Part shown: positions 29,169 through 39,410 of the stretch, in pieces
How positions within the stretch are numbered: position 1 is the stretch's first letter
Layout of the letters: every line of letters starts with the position of its first letter
Source of the DNA: an uncultured Pelagibacteraceae bacterium
GTDB taxonomy: Bacteria > Pseudomonadota > Alphaproteobacteria > Pelagibacterales > Pelagibacteraceae
DNA: 64,000 bases
Direction: 5' to 3'
Assembly (NCBI GenBank): GCA_902571135.1
Contig: CACGAU010000007.1
Coordinates: forward strand, 18,994 to 82,993
The notes under the pieces: model-generated
What the model was told of the DNA's origin: nothing
Database searches by the model: none
What the model saw: the letters and a program-made list of their open reading frames with translations, nothing else
Program-made: the position numbers and the translations under genes

Positions 29169-29987
29169 ATGACTAAAAATTTAGATTATGAGGGCCTAAA
29201 GTCCATTGCTGATAATTATGATCTTTTTTACATTGATTTATGGGGCGTTGTACACAACGGAATAAATCTACACAAACAAGCAATTAGGGTTCTCGAAGAA
29301 TTAGAGAAAATGGAAAAAAAATTTGTCCTTTTAACAAATGCCCCTAGGCCAACGAGTATAGTCACAAGACAATTAGAAAAAATGGGTATGAAAAAAATAT
29401 TAAGAGATCATGTTTTTACATCTGGACAGGCTGCATTATTGTTTCTTACAAAAAATTATAGAAAAAAATTTTTTTTTCACATTGGACCACCAAAAGATTT
29501 TGACTTGTTCAACGATTTTAAAGAATTCAAACAAAATGAAATTAAAAAATCTGAATATTTGTTGTGTTCTGGATTGTTTGAAAATCATTTTGAAGATTTA
29601 AGCTATTACAAAAATCTTCTTGAACAACACACCAATAAAAAGATGATTTGTACTAATCCCGATCTAATTGTAGATAAAGGAGATACAAGAGAACTTTGTG
29701 CTGGTTCAGTAGCTATGGTGTTTGAAAAAATGGGAGGAGAAGTTGTTTATTTTGGAAAACCACATCAAGAAGTATATGATCTATCAATTGACAATAATAA
29801 TAAAAAAATTTTAGCAATTGGTGACAATCTAAACACTGATATTAAAGGTGCAAATCTTTTAAATTATGACTCTTTACTAATTTCCAATGGAATACATAGA
29901 AATGAAATTAAAATTGAAGGTATACAAAAAGTTTCAAAGGAATATGAAGTAATTGTAAATTTTGTTCAATCGGATTTAAAATGGTAA
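29169..29987 (+). CDS. HAD-superfamily hydrolase, NagD-like (TIGR01459-type)
   Basis: YDLFYIDLWGVVHNGINLHKQA, LLTNAPRP, GKPHQEVYDL, AIGDNLNTDIKGA. Confidence 0.85.
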   Translation: MTKNLDYEGLKSIADNYDLFYIDLWGVVHNGINLHKQAIRVLEELEKMEKKFVLLTNAPRPTSIVTRQLEKMGMKKILRDHVFTSGQAALLFLTKNYRKKFFFHIGPPKDFDLFNDFKEFKQNEIKKSEYLLCSGLFENHFEDLSYYKNLLEQHTNKKMICTNPDLIVDKGDTRELCAGSVAMVFEKMGGEVVYFGKPHQEVYDLSIDNNNKKILAIGDNLNTDIKGANLLNYDSLLISNGIHRNEIKIEGIQKVSKEYEVIVNFVQSDLKW

Positions 29988-30904
29988 AACACTATTATAA
30001 TTTTAAAATAAAAAAAAATCATAAAGGATCAATAATTTTGATAGGTAATTTTGATGGATTACATTTAGGTCATCAAAAATTATTTCGATTGGCTCAATTA
30101 TATAAAAAAAAATATAATTTAAAAGTTGGTGTTATTAATTTTGACCCAATGCCAAAAATGTTTTTTAATAGTTCTATTAAAAATTTTAGACTTTCAAATA
30201 TAAATCAGAAAATTAAATTGCTTAGGGAATTAAAAGTAGATTTTGTAATAACAAAAAAATTTGATAAGAGTTTTTCAAAAACCAAAGCTTTAAATTTTAT
30301 AAAAAATATTCTTAATAAAAAATTAAATTCTAAATTTATTTTTGTTAGTAATAATTTTAGATTTGGAAACAAAAGAGAAGGAGATGTTAACTTATTAATA
30401 AAAAATGAGAAAACTTATAATTATAAAGTTGTAAAGCCAAAACCACTAATTAAAGATAAAAAGATCGTATCCTCATCTTTAATTAGAGGCATGCTAGAGA
30501 ATGGATTTTTAAAAAAATCAAATAAGCTTTTAAATAGAAATTGGACAATAGAAGGAATAGTTCAAAAGGGAAGACAGGTTGGCAAAAAAATTGGCTTTCC
30601 AACTTGTAACATAGATATAAAAGATTATGTCTTAGCAAAACCAGGTGTTTATGCTGTGAAAGTTTTAAGGAAAAATAATTCTAAATATCTTAAAGGAATT
30701 GCTAATCTTGGATATAGACCAACATTTAACCAAAAAAAAATATTATTAGAAGTTCATTTATTTAATTTTTCTGGAAATCTTTATAATAAGCTTTTAACAG
30801 TAGAGTTTTTAAAGTTTATAAGGAAAGAAAAAAAATTTAATAATGTTAACAAGTTAAGAGCTCAAATAAAAAGAGATTTAAATATTGCAAGAAAGACTAA
30901 ATGA
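29981..30904 (+). CDS. ribF: Bifunctional riboflavin kinase/FAD synthetase
   Basis: IGNFDGLHLGHQKLF; GRQVGKKIGFPTCNI; GVYAVKV. Confidence 0.93.
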   Translation: MVKHYYNFKIKKNHKGSIILIGNFDGLHLGHQKLFRLAQLYKKKYNLKVGVINFDPMPKMFFNSSIKNFRLSNINQKIKLLRELKVDFVITKKFDKSFSKTKALNFIKNILNKKLNSKFIFVSNNFRFGNKREGDVNLLIKNEKTYNYKVVKPKPLIKDKKIVSSSLIRGMLENGFLKKSNKLLNRNWTIEGIVQKGRQVGKKIGFPTCNIDIKDYVLAKPGVYAVKVLRKNNSKYLKGIANLGYRPTFNQKKILLEVHLFNFSGNLYNKLLTVEFLKFIRKEKKFNNVNKLRAQIKRDLNIARKTK

Positions 30905-33633
30905 CTAAATCACAAATAAATCTGCCAAAAACAGCTTTTTCTATGAAAGCTAACCTGCCTACTAAAGAACCAGAAATTCTTGAATATTGGAAAAAAATAA
31001 ATCTTTACGATGAATTAAGAAACGAAAGTAAAGGCAGAGAAAAATTCGTCCTACATGATGGTCCTCCTTATGCAAACGGAAATATTCACATGGGAACAGC
31101 TCTGAATAAAATTCTTAAAGATATTATTGTAAAATTTCATCAAATGGATGGAAAAGACTCTATTTATGTTCCAGGCTGGGATTGTCATGGCTTGCCAATT
31201 GAATGGAAAATTGAGGAACAGTATAAAAAAAATAAAAAAAACAAAAATGAAGTTCCAATCGTTGAATTTAGAAAAGAATGTAGAACATTTGCTGAGAAGT
31301 GGATTGAAGTTCACAAAAATCAATTTAAAAGATTAGGTGTCGTTGGAGATTGGGAAAATTATTATTCCACAATGAGCTTTGATGCAGAGGCACAAATAGT
31401 TAGGGAGCTAGGTAAATTTTTAAAAGAAGGAAGTTTATATAGAGGTTTTAAACCTGTGTTGTGGTCAACAGTTGAAAAGACTGCACTTGCTGATGCTGAA
31501 GTAGAATATCAAGATCATAAATCAGATACAATTTATACTTCGTTTAAAGTTAAATCATCTAATTTAAAAGATTTGGTTGGAGGTGAAATAGTTATTTGGA
31601 CAACAACTCCATGGACAATACCAGCTAATAAAGCTTTAGCATACAATGAGTCTCTTGATTATGTTATTTTAGAAATAAATGACGAAGGTGATTTTAAAAA
31701 TAGAAAAATTATTATTGCAGACGCTCTACTTGAATCAGTCGTTAAAGAGTGTGAATTAAAAGAATATAAAAAAATTCTCACGTTTAAAGGTAAAGAATTT
31801 AAAAATACTATTTGTAGTCATCCTTTTTTAAATCTTGATTATGATCATGATATTCCAATGCTCGAGGCTAGATTTGTAACTACTGAGCAAGGAACTGGAA
31901 TAGTGCACTGTGCACCTAGTCACGGACCTGATGACTTTAATCTTTGTTTGAATAACGGTATCAAAGCAATAGAAACAGTTGATGGAGATGGAAAATATAC
32001 AAACAATGTGAAATTGTTTGAAGGAATTCATATATTTAAAGCAAATCCTATTGTAATTGAAAAACTAAAAGAGCAAAAAAATTTATTATTTAATGGTGAG
32101 TTAGTTCACTCTTACCCTCATTCGTGGAGATCCAAAGCTCCACTTGTTCATAGAGCTACACCGCAATGGTTTATTTCAATGGAAAGTCACAAATTAAGAG
32201 AGAAAGCATTAAAAGCTATCGATGAAACAACTTTCTATCCAGGCAAAGGTAAAGAAAGACTAAAATCAATGATAGAAACACGACCTGATTGGTGTGTTTC
32301 AAGACAAAGAGTTTGGGGGGTACCTCTTCCAATTTTTGTAAATAAAAAAACAAAAGAAATTTTAGTTGATGATAAAGTTATAGATAACATTGCGTCTATT
32401 TATGAACAAGAAGGCTCTGATTGTTGGTTTTCAGACGATCCTCAACGATTTTTAGGTGATAAATATAAAGCTGAGGATTATGAAAAATTAAGCGATATCG
32501 TTGAAGTTTGGTTTGACAGTGGGTCTACTCATTCATTTGTTTTAGAAAAAAGAAATGATTTAAAATGGCCAGCATCAATGTATTTAGAGGGATCAGATCA
32601 ACACAGGGGTTGGTTTCATTCATCATTATTAGAGTCTTGTGGAACTAGAGGGAGAGCTCCATTTGAAACAATTTTATCTCATGGATTTGTCGTAGATGGT
32701 AAAGGCTTAAAAATGTCAAAATCTTTAGGGAATGTAATAGCTCCTGAGGATATTTTAAAAAAATATGGTGCTGATATTTTAAGAATATGGGTAGCATCAT
32801 CTAATTATGCTGAGGACTTAAGAATAGATTACTCTATTTTAGACCAACATGCAGAGTCTTATAGAAAAATTAGAAATACTTTTCGATATTTACTAGGAAA
32901 TATTAATGATAATTATGAAACAATAAATTTTGATGGGCTAAATATAGATTATTTACCCGAGTTAGAACAGTTAATGCTACATAAGATTTATGTTTTAAAT
33001 AAAAAATTTAAAAAATATTTTAAAAATTATGATTTTCATAATCTATATAAAGAGTTGTTAAACTTTTGCACAGTTGATTTGTCTGCTTTTTACTTTGATA
33101 TCAGAAAAGATACTCTTTATTGTGATTCTATAGACTCAGAAAAAAGAAAATCAACAATTTTACTTCTCAATATTATTTTAAATGCTCTACTAAAATGGTT
33201 TGCACCCATACTGTCTTTTACTACAGAGGAAATTTTTAAATTATTATTTAAAGACCAAAAAAGTATTCATCTTGAAAAGTTTTTAGAATTTCCTGATAAA
33301 TTTAAAAATGAAAAGCTTAGCAATAAATGGAGCGAATTGATAAAAATCAGAAATATTTGCAACATAAGTATTGAAGAAAAAAGAGCTAGTAAGAATATAG
33401 GATCAAGCTTGGAAGCAGATTTAAAAATACAATTAAATAAAAAATTAAAAAGTCTTACAGAAAATACAGATTTTTCTGAACTTTGTATTACTTCAAGCGC
33501 CGAAGTAAGTTACAAAGATGATATTGAAACAACTGCAATAACTAGTAAGGCAAATGGATCAAAGTGTTCTATTTGCTGGAAGATTAAAGAGACAGTTTGC
33601 GATAGATCTAATTGTGCTGTGAATATAGAATGA
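30901..33633 (+). CDS. ileS: Isoleucyl-tRNA synthetase
   Basis: HDGPPYANGNIHMGTALNKILKD, KMSKSLGN motifs; C-terminal CSICW Zn-site. Confidence 0.97.
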   Translation: MTKSQINLPKTAFSMKANLPTKEPEILEYWKKINLYDELRNESKGREKFVLHDGPPYANGNIHMGTALNKILKDIIVKFHQMDGKDSIYVPGWDCHGLPIEWKIEEQYKKNKKNKNEVPIVEFRKECRTFAEKWIEVHKNQFKRLGVVGDWENYYSTMSFDAEAQIVRELGKFLKEGSLYRGFKPVLWSTVEKTALADAEVEYQDHKSDTIYTSFKVKSSNLKDLVGGEIVIWTTTPWTIPANKALAYNESLDYVILEINDEGDFKNRKIIIADALLESVVKECELKEYKKILTFKGKEFKNTICSHPFLNLDYDHDIPMLEARFVTTEQGTGIVHCAPSHGPDDFNLCLNNGIKAIETVDGDGKYTNNVKLFEGIHIFKANPIVIEKLKEQKNLLFNGELVHSYPHSWRSKAPLVHRATPQWFISMESHKLREKALKAIDETTFYPGKGKERLKSMIETRPDWCVSRQRVWGVPLPIFVNKKTKEILVDDKVIDNIASIYEQEGSDCWFSDDPQRFLGDKYKAEDYEKLSDIVEVWFDSGSTHSFVLEKRNDLKWPASMYLEGSDQHRGWFHSSLLESCGTRGRAPFETILSHGFVVDGKGLKMSKSLGNVIAPEDILKKYGADILRIWVASSNYAEDLRIDYSILDQHAESYRKIRNTFRYLLGNINDNYETINFDGLNIDYLPELEQLMLHKIYVLNKKFKKYFKNYDFHNLYKELLNFCTVDLSAFYFDIRKDTLYCDSIDSEKRKSTILLLNIILNALLKWFAPILSFTTEEIFKLLFKDQKSIHLEKFLEFPDKFKNEKLSNKWSELIKIRNICNISIEEKRASKNIGSSLEADLKIQLNKKLKSLTENTDFSELCITSSAEVSYKDDIETTAITSKANGSKCSICWKIKETVCDRSNCAVNIE

Positions 33634-34112
33634 TAAAAAAAAATTTTTTTATTAATTTATCTTTTATTCTGCTGATTTTTTTATTTGATAGAATTTCAAA
33701 AATTTATGTAATTTATCTAGATAAGCAATTTCTCGGATCTGAAATACTTTCTTCGAAATTTTTAAATATAACTCTCATTTGGAATAAAGGAATTGCGTTT
33801 GGCTTATTTTCTTTTAATGATCAAAATCTTTATAATATTTTAACAATTGTAATATTAGTATTAATTGTAGTAATTTTTTATATGACCAAGAATAGCTCAG
33901 GTTTTAAAAAGTACTCCCTTATGATGATTTTAGGAGGAGCACTTGGCAATATATATGATAGGGTTTTATATAAAGCTGTTCCAGATTTTATAGATTTACA
34001 TATCCAAGATTTTCATTGGTTTATATTTAATATCGCAGATATATTTATTACGTTTGGTGTTATTTTTATGATATTGTTGGAATTTACTTATAAAGAGAGT
34101 AAAAATTTATGA
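33630..34112 (+). CDS. lspA: Lipoprotein signal peptidase
   Basis: DRISKIYV, IWNKGIAFGLF, GGALGNIYDRVLYKAVPDFIDLH, FNIADIFI; ATGA overlap with ileS stop. Confidence 0.93.
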   Translation: MIKKNFFINLSFILLIFLFDRISKIYVIYLDKQFLGSEILSSKFLNITLIWNKGIAFGLFSFNDQNLYNILTIVILVLIVVIFYMTKNSSGFKKYSLMMILGGALGNIYDRVLYKAVPDFIDLHIQDFHWFIFNIADIFITFGVIFMILLEFTYKESKNL

Positions 34113-34420
34113 AATATCTTAGAATATTAATTTTAATTAAAATTTTATTATTTATTTATTCCTGCGCGACAGTTAAAGAAGGGTTTACCAATCAAAAAAA
34201 AACTAGCAGTGATGAGTTTTTAGTTGAAAAAAAATCACCTCTTATTTTACCGCCTGATTACAATAAACTGCCTCTGCCAGAAAATCTAGAAAACGAGGCA
34301 AATCTCAATGAAAATAAAATTAAAGAATTGGTTTCAAATAATAATCAAACAAATGAAAAAATTAATAGTTCCAATCAAAATATTGAAGAATCATTAATTA
34401 AAAAAATTAAGAAAAAATAA
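34109..34420 (+). CDS. Small lipoprotein (DUF3035-like)
   Basis: Lipobox-like IYSCA, SPLILPPDYNKLPLPEN, location after lspA. Confidence 0.6.
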   Translation: MKYLRILILIKILLFIYSCATVKEGFTNQKKTSSDEFLVEKKSPLILPPDYNKLPLPENLENEANLNENKIKELVSNNNQTNEKINSSNQNIEESLIKKIKKK

Positions 34421-35577
34421 TGCTTACGTCGAGCATAAGCTTCATAAATTTCAAAAAAAAAAAATTTACAAACAAAATTAAGAAAAATTTAAATTTAATC
34501 ATAAATGATAACAGTGAAGTTATTAAGTCTTTAAGTAATAAATATAAAAATAGTTTTAAAAAAAAAAGAATAGGAAAGTATAAAAAGTTTTCTGATTTTA
34601 GATTAATAGGCATGGGTGGTTCTACTTTAGGAGCTCAGGCGATTTATAAGTTTTTAAACAATAAAATAAAAAAAAATTTTATATTTATTGATAATCTTCA
34701 AAATTTTAAAAAAAAAAGGGATAAAAAAGAAAATTATGTTAATTTAATTGTGTCCAAATCTGGAAATACAATTGAAACTATAATTAACTCAAATATCCTT
34801 ATTAAAAATAAACAAAAAAATATTATAATTACGGAAAATAAAAAAAATTATCTTTATCTTCTTGGAGAAAAATTAAAAGCCGAAATTATTCACCATAATA
34901 ATTTTATTGGTGGAAGATATTCAGTTTTGTCTGAGGTTGGAATGTTGCCAGCCGAGTTGATGGGTCTAAAATCAAACGATTTCAAGCAATTTAATATGTT
35001 AATTAAAAATAAAAAATTTTTAAATTCATTAATAAATAACGTTAACTCTACACTTTTCTTTATTAAAAAAAAAAAATTTAATTCAATTATAATTAATTAT
35101 GACGAATGTTCAGAAAATTTATTTAAGTGGTATCAACAGTTGGTAGCTGAAAGTTTAGGAAAAAAAAAATTAGGTTTATTACCTATCGTATCGAACATGC
35201 CTAAAGATAACCATAGTGTAATGCAACTTTATTTAGATGGAAATCAAAATAATTTTTTTACTTTCTTTTATGTTAATGATCAAAAATCTTATAAGATAAA
35301 AAATAGTCGTATTTTATCTTCACATCAATTTTTAAGAAATAAAAATGTTTTACAAATTTTATATGCTCAAAAAAAAGCAACTGAAAAAGTTTTTATTAAA
35401 AAAAAAATTCCTTTTAGAAGTTTTGAAATTAAACGTAGAGATGAAAAAACTTTGGGCGAGTTATTTACTTTTTTTATATTAGAAACAATTCTAATTGGTA
35501 GATGTCTAAATTTAAATCCATTTGATCAGCCGGCAGTTGAATTGATTAAAAAAGAAACAAAAAAAATTTTAATTTGA
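34420..35577 (+). CDS. pgi: Glucose-6-phosphate isomerase (short form)
   Basis: GMGGSTLGAQAIY, VSKSGNTIETI, GGRYSVLSEVGMLPA, FDQPAVELIK. Confidence 0.85.
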   Translation: MLTSSISFINFKKKKFTNKIKKNLNLIINDNSEVIKSLSNKYKNSFKKKRIGKYKKFSDFRLIGMGGSTLGAQAIYKFLNNKIKKNFIFIDNLQNFKKKRDKKENYVNLIVSKSGNTIETIINSNILIKNKQKNIIITENKKNYLYLLGEKLKAEIIHHNNFIGGRYSVLSEVGMLPAELMGLKSNDFKQFNMLIKNKKFLNSLINNVNSTLFFIKKKKFNSIIINYDECSENLFKWYQQLVAESLGKKKLGLLPIVSNMPKDNHSVMQLYLDGNQNNFFTFFYVNDQKSYKIKNSRILSSHQFLRNKNVLQILYAQKKATEKVFIKKKIPFRSFEIKRRDEKTLGELFTFFILETILIGRCLNLNPFDQPAVELIKKETKKILI

Positions 35578-36135
35578 TTGTGAAATAAATAAAACTTTAG
35601 AAATTCCATATTTTTTTTCTTCAGTAATTTTGAAATTTTCTGGAATGATATCGGTTTCATTTTTATGTCTATGCAAAATAATTATACAATTTTTTTTAAT
35701 AATCTTTGTTTTTTCAAGTTTTAAAAATAGTACTTTTAAATTTTTATCTTTATAGGGTGGATCCATAAAAATCAGATCAAATTGACTTTTTAAATTAAAA
35801 TCTAGATTGTCTTCATATATGTCTTTTTCAATAATTTCATAATTTTTGATAGGGTCTAATTTATGTATATTTTCTTTTAGAACAGGCAAGACCCCAGTAT
35901 AATTTTCAACAAAAGTCACGCTTTTAGCACCCCTTGATAAACACTCAATGCCAAATGATCCAACTCCAGAAAATAAATCTAATACATCAGAATTTTTTAA
36001 TTCTATTCCTAATTTATTTGAATGAACAATAATATTAAAAATGGATTCTTTTACTAAGTCTTTTAATGGTCTAGTTTTTAAATCTCTAGGGTCTAAAATT
36101 TTTTTTCCTTTAAAAATTCCAGAAATAATTCTCAT
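35569..36135 (-). CDS. rsmD: 16S rRNA (guanine966-N2)-methyltransferase
   Basis: MRIISGIFKGKKI, DLFSGVGSFGIECLSRGA, LIFMDPPYKD. Confidence 0.92.
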   Translation of the reverse strand: MRIISGIFKGKKILDPRDLKTRPLKDLVKESIFNIIVHSNKLGIELKNSDVLDLFSGVGSFGIECLSRGAKSVTFVENYTGVLPVLKENIHKLDPIKNYEIIEKDIYEDNLDFNLKSQFDLIFMDPPYKDKNLKVLFLKLEKTKIIKKNCIIILHRHKNETDIIPENFKITEEKKYGISKVLFISQSN

Positions 36136-37397
36136 TATTTAATCACTCTATGTCCAATGTCGCTTCTGTAGAAACCATCAGACCAATTTAAAATTTTTAA
36201 TTTTTTAATTATATTTTCTCTAGCAAATTTAAAATCATGTGCAAGACTTATAAAATTTAGCACTCTTCCACCTATAGCATATACTTTTCCGTTTTTTTCA
36301 GAAGTTCCAGCGTGAAATAAATATTCATTTTTATTGAGATTTAATTTTTTTAAATTTTCTATTTCAATATTTCTCTTAAATGTATCGGGATATCCTTTAG
36401 AACATAAAACAATACACAAACTTTTTTCCTGAGACCATTCTAGGTTTACATCTGTTAGTCTCTTTTCACAGCAAGCTAAAAAAATATCAATTAAATCTGT
36501 TTTTAATTTAGGTAAAATAGTTTGGCACTCAGGATCACCCATTCTTACATTATATTCAATTAGAAATGGCTCATTTTTTACAATCATTAAACCAGTATAC
36601 AAAAAACCTTTATACTCAGTCCCTAGTTCAGACAAACCTTTAAGTGTAGGTTTGATTATTTTATTTATTATTTTATTTTTAAGCTCTTCATTAATTAATC
36701 TAGAAGGTGAATAAGCGCCCATGCCACCAGTATTTTTTCCTTTATCTCCCTCTAAAACTCTTTTGTGATCTTGTGCTGTCTCAAAATATTTAAATGTTTT
36801 TCCATCATGAATTGTAAAGAAGCTCATTTCTTCTCCTTCTAAAAATTCTTCTATCAGTAAATTTTTTGCATCACCAAATTTTCCATTAAAAATTTCTTCT
36901 ATAGCAATATTTCCTTCAATTTTATTATTACAGATATAAACACCTTTTCCTGCAGCAAGATTATCAGCTTTAATTACCAATGGAAAATTTGAACTCAAGA
37001 GGAATTTATATGCTTCTTTTTTGTTTTCAAAAATTCCAAATTTTGCTGTTGGAATATGAAATTTCTTACAAAGATTTTTTGTGAAAATTTTTGAACCTTC
37101 TAATTGTGATGCTTTTTTATTTGGGCCGAAGACTTTTATTTTAAATTTTTCTAAATAGTCTACCAAACCAGATACTAAAGGCTGTTCTGGACCAACTACA
37201 ACTAAATCAATATTATTATCAATTATAAAAGTTTTTATACTTTCAAAATCATTCATATCTATTTTTATATTTTCCGCAATTTCTTCTGTTCCTGCATTTC
37301 CTGGAAAACAAAATAATTTATTAATTTTGTTAGAATTTTTTAAACTTTTGCAAATTGCATGCTCTCTTCCTCCACTTCCTATTATTCCAATTTTCAT
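36135..37397 (-). CDS. purD: Phosphoribosylamine-glycine ligase
   Basis: MKIGIIGSGGREHAI, VVVGPEQPLV, ADNLAAGKGVYI. Confidence 0.96.
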   Translation of the reverse strand: MKIGIIGSGGREHAICKSLKNSNKINKLFCFPGNAGTEEIAENIKIDMNDFESIKTFIIDNNIDLVVVGPEQPLVSGLVDYLEKFKIKVFGPNKKASQLEGSKIFTKNLCKKFHIPTAKFGIFENKKEAYKFLLSSNFPLVIKADNLAAGKGVYICNNKIEGNIAIEEIFNGKFGDAKNLLIEEFLEGEEMSFFTIHDGKTFKYFETAQDHKRVLEGDKGKNTGGMGAYSPSRLINEELKNKIINKIIKPTLKGLSELGTEYKGFLYTGLMIVKNEPFLIEYNVRMGDPECQTILPKLKTDLIDIFLACCEKRLTDVNLEWSQEKSLCIVLCSKGYPDTFKRNIEIENLKKLNLNKNEYLFHAGTSEKNGKVYAIGGRVLNFISLAHDFKFARENIIKKLKILNWSDGFYRSDIGHRVIK

Positions 37398-37421
37398 ATA
37401 GAAATATATAAACTAAAAATA

Positions 37422-37613
37422 ATGAAAAAATTAGCAAAAATAAAATATTTACCAAATAATTTTCAAATAGTTGAGCAAGGAGACTATGTTGAGTGTGCTG
37501 TCTCTGGAAAAAAAATTAATTTAGAAGATTTAACTTATTGGAATGTAGAATTACAAGAGCCGTATTTCTCTTACAAAGAAGCTTCTGAAAAAAGAGAAAT
37601 GCGAAAAGAATAA
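37422..37613 (+). CDS. DUF2093 family protein
   Basis: MKKLAKIKYLPNNFQIVEQGDYVECAVSGKKINLEDLTYWNVELQEPY; start re-assigned. Confidence 0.75.
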   Translation: MKKLAKIKYLPNNFQIVEQGDYVECAVSGKKINLEDLTYWNVELQEPYFSYKEASEKREMRKE

Positions 37614-37619
37614 TAATAT

Positions 37620-38480
37620 CTATTTCCAACGATTATGCGACCAAATCCATTGATCTGGTTTTTTAACAACCATTTTCTCTAGAATTTTATTCAGCTCATC
37701 TGTGATGGTTTTGACTGAAGTTTCTTTTGAAAAGTAAACTGGTTCATTAATACATATTTTAAATTTTAAACCAGCTACTCTTTCAATATATATTGGAACA
37801 ATTGGAATATTAAATTTTTTAACTAATTGAGCAGGTATTGTGGTTGTTAATGCTTTTTCATTAAAAAAATTAGATAAAATACCTTCCGAGACTCTTTGAT
37901 CAATCATTAAAGCTGTGGATAAATTTTTATTTTTAAAAGATATTAATTTTTTTAATCCTCCAATTCCTTTCTTAATTTGATTTTTACAAATGTATTTTTT
38001 TCTAATTCTTTCCATAAAGTTATTTAAAAAAATATTATTTAATGGTCTATATATTGCACATAAATTTATTCCTGATTTCTCTAAATGCATCGCCATTAAT
38101 TCAAAGTTGCTGAAGTGCCCAGAAATAAAGATGACTTGCTTGTTATTAGATTTAATATTTTCAAGTATATTCTGACCAACTATTTCTATATTTTGAGAAA
38201 GTTTTCCAGATCTAAATTCATTCATAAACATAAATTCTGCAAAAACTCTCCCATAGTTATTCCACATTAAGTTAGCAATATTTGTAATTTCTTTAATTTC
38301 TATGTTTGGATAAACTCTTTTAATATTTGAATGTATTGTTTTTTTTGGTCTAAAAAAAGGTCCAATTTTTTCAAAAATTTTCCCACTTAATCTTGATGAT
38401 AAACTTGGGCCAAGAATTTTAAAAAATATAAAACATAAAATTGTTAAAATGAATTGTATAAAATAATTTAAATATTTCAT
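37620..38480 (-). CDS. lpxL: Lysophospholipid/lauroyl acyltransferase (LpxL/HtrB family)
   Basis: ISGHFSNFELMAMHLEK, IYRPLNN, MIDQRVSEG; next to lpxK and waaA. Confidence 0.85.
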   Translation of the reverse strand: MKYLNYFIQFILTILCFIFFKILGPSLSSRLSGKIFEKIGPFFRPKKTIHSNIKRVYPNIEIKEITNIANLMWNNYGRVFAEFMFMNEFRSGKLSQNIEIVGQNILENIKSNNKQVIFISGHFSNFELMAMHLEKSGINLCAIYRPLNNIFLNNFMERIRKKYICKNQIKKGIGGLKKLISFKNKNLSTALMIDQRVSEGILSNFFNEKALTTTIPAQLVKKFNIPIVPIYIERVAGLKFKICINEPVYFSKETSVKTITDELNKILEKMVVKKPDQWIWSHNRWK

Positions 38481-38483
38481 TTT

Positions 38484-39410
38484 TTATAAAATTGTTTCAA
38501 TAATTTTATTTTCATCGATAATTTTTAACTCTATTTCAATAAATTTAATTTCATCTAAATATTTTTTATTTAATCTATGGTAGTCTTTTTTAGTTGTTAA
38601 TATTTTAGCATTTAGTTTTCTAGCTTTAGATATAATTTTTTCTACATCATTACTTTTATAATTATAATGGTCTGGAAACTCTATATTTTCAATAATATCT
38701 AATCCATAATTGTTAAGCATTTTAATAAATGTTTTATGATTTCCTATTCCTGAGAAAACAAAATATTTCTCAGTTTTGTCAAATTCTCCCAAATTTATTG
38801 GTTCATATTTTCCAACATGAATTTTAATTTCAGAATTAATCTTTTGAATTTCATCTTTTAAATAATCAATATTTTCTAAATTACCATTTAAAAATACATG
38901 GTTATAATTTTTTAAATTATTTATATTCTCTCTTAATGGACCGGCAGGAATTGTTAGTCCATTACCTTTCCAATTCAAAGTATTAAAACAAACTAAATTA
39001 AAATCATATTTTATTGATGGATCTTGAAGACCATCATCAAGAATTGCAAATTTATAATTTTCTTTTTCTGCATTCTGGATAGCTTCAAATCTTGTTTTGC
39101 CTAAAAAAAGCTTACCTTCTTTTTCTAAAAGTTTTTGTTCATCAGCCTGATCTGTATAGAATTTTTTAACAAAACATGTTTTGATATTTCTTTTTTTCAA
39201 AATTTTATTAATTTGAATACTTAATGAAGTTTTTCCTGTTCCACCAATATAAATATTTCCAACGCAAACTGTTTTGATTTTAAATTTGTATGGATCATTT
39301 CTTTTAAACAGGTTATTCAGATATTGTAGTAGAACTGCAAACGGTAATAGTATATATGCAATTAAATTTGGTTCCTTAAAATCCCAAAATTTAGGTTTTT
39401 TTAAATTCAT
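38484..39410 (-). CDS. lpxK: Tetraacyldisaccharide 4'-kinase
   Basis: VGNIYIGGTGKTSLSIQI, ILDDGLQDPSI. Confidence 0.92.
   Translation of the reverse strand: MNLKKPKFWDFKEPNLIAYILLPFAVLLQYLNNLFKRNDPYKFKIKTVCVGNIYIGGTGKTSLSIQINKILKKRNIKTCFVKKFYTDQADEQKLLEKEGKLFLGKTRFEAIQNAEKENYKFAILDDGLQDPSIKYDFNLVCFNTLNWKGNGLTIPAGPLRENINNLKNYNHVFLNGNLENIDYLKDEIQKINSEIKIHVGKYEPINLGEFDKTEKYFVFSGIGNHKTFIKMLNNYGLDIIENIEFPDHYNYKSNDVEKIISKARKLNAKILTTKKDYHRLNKKYLDEIKFIEIELKIIDENKIIETIL

Noticed and set aside
34422-34440. GCTTACGTCGAGCATAAGC hairpin at the pgi start as a regulatory element
   Set aside because: Only a 5-bp stem inside coding sequence; no supporting context.
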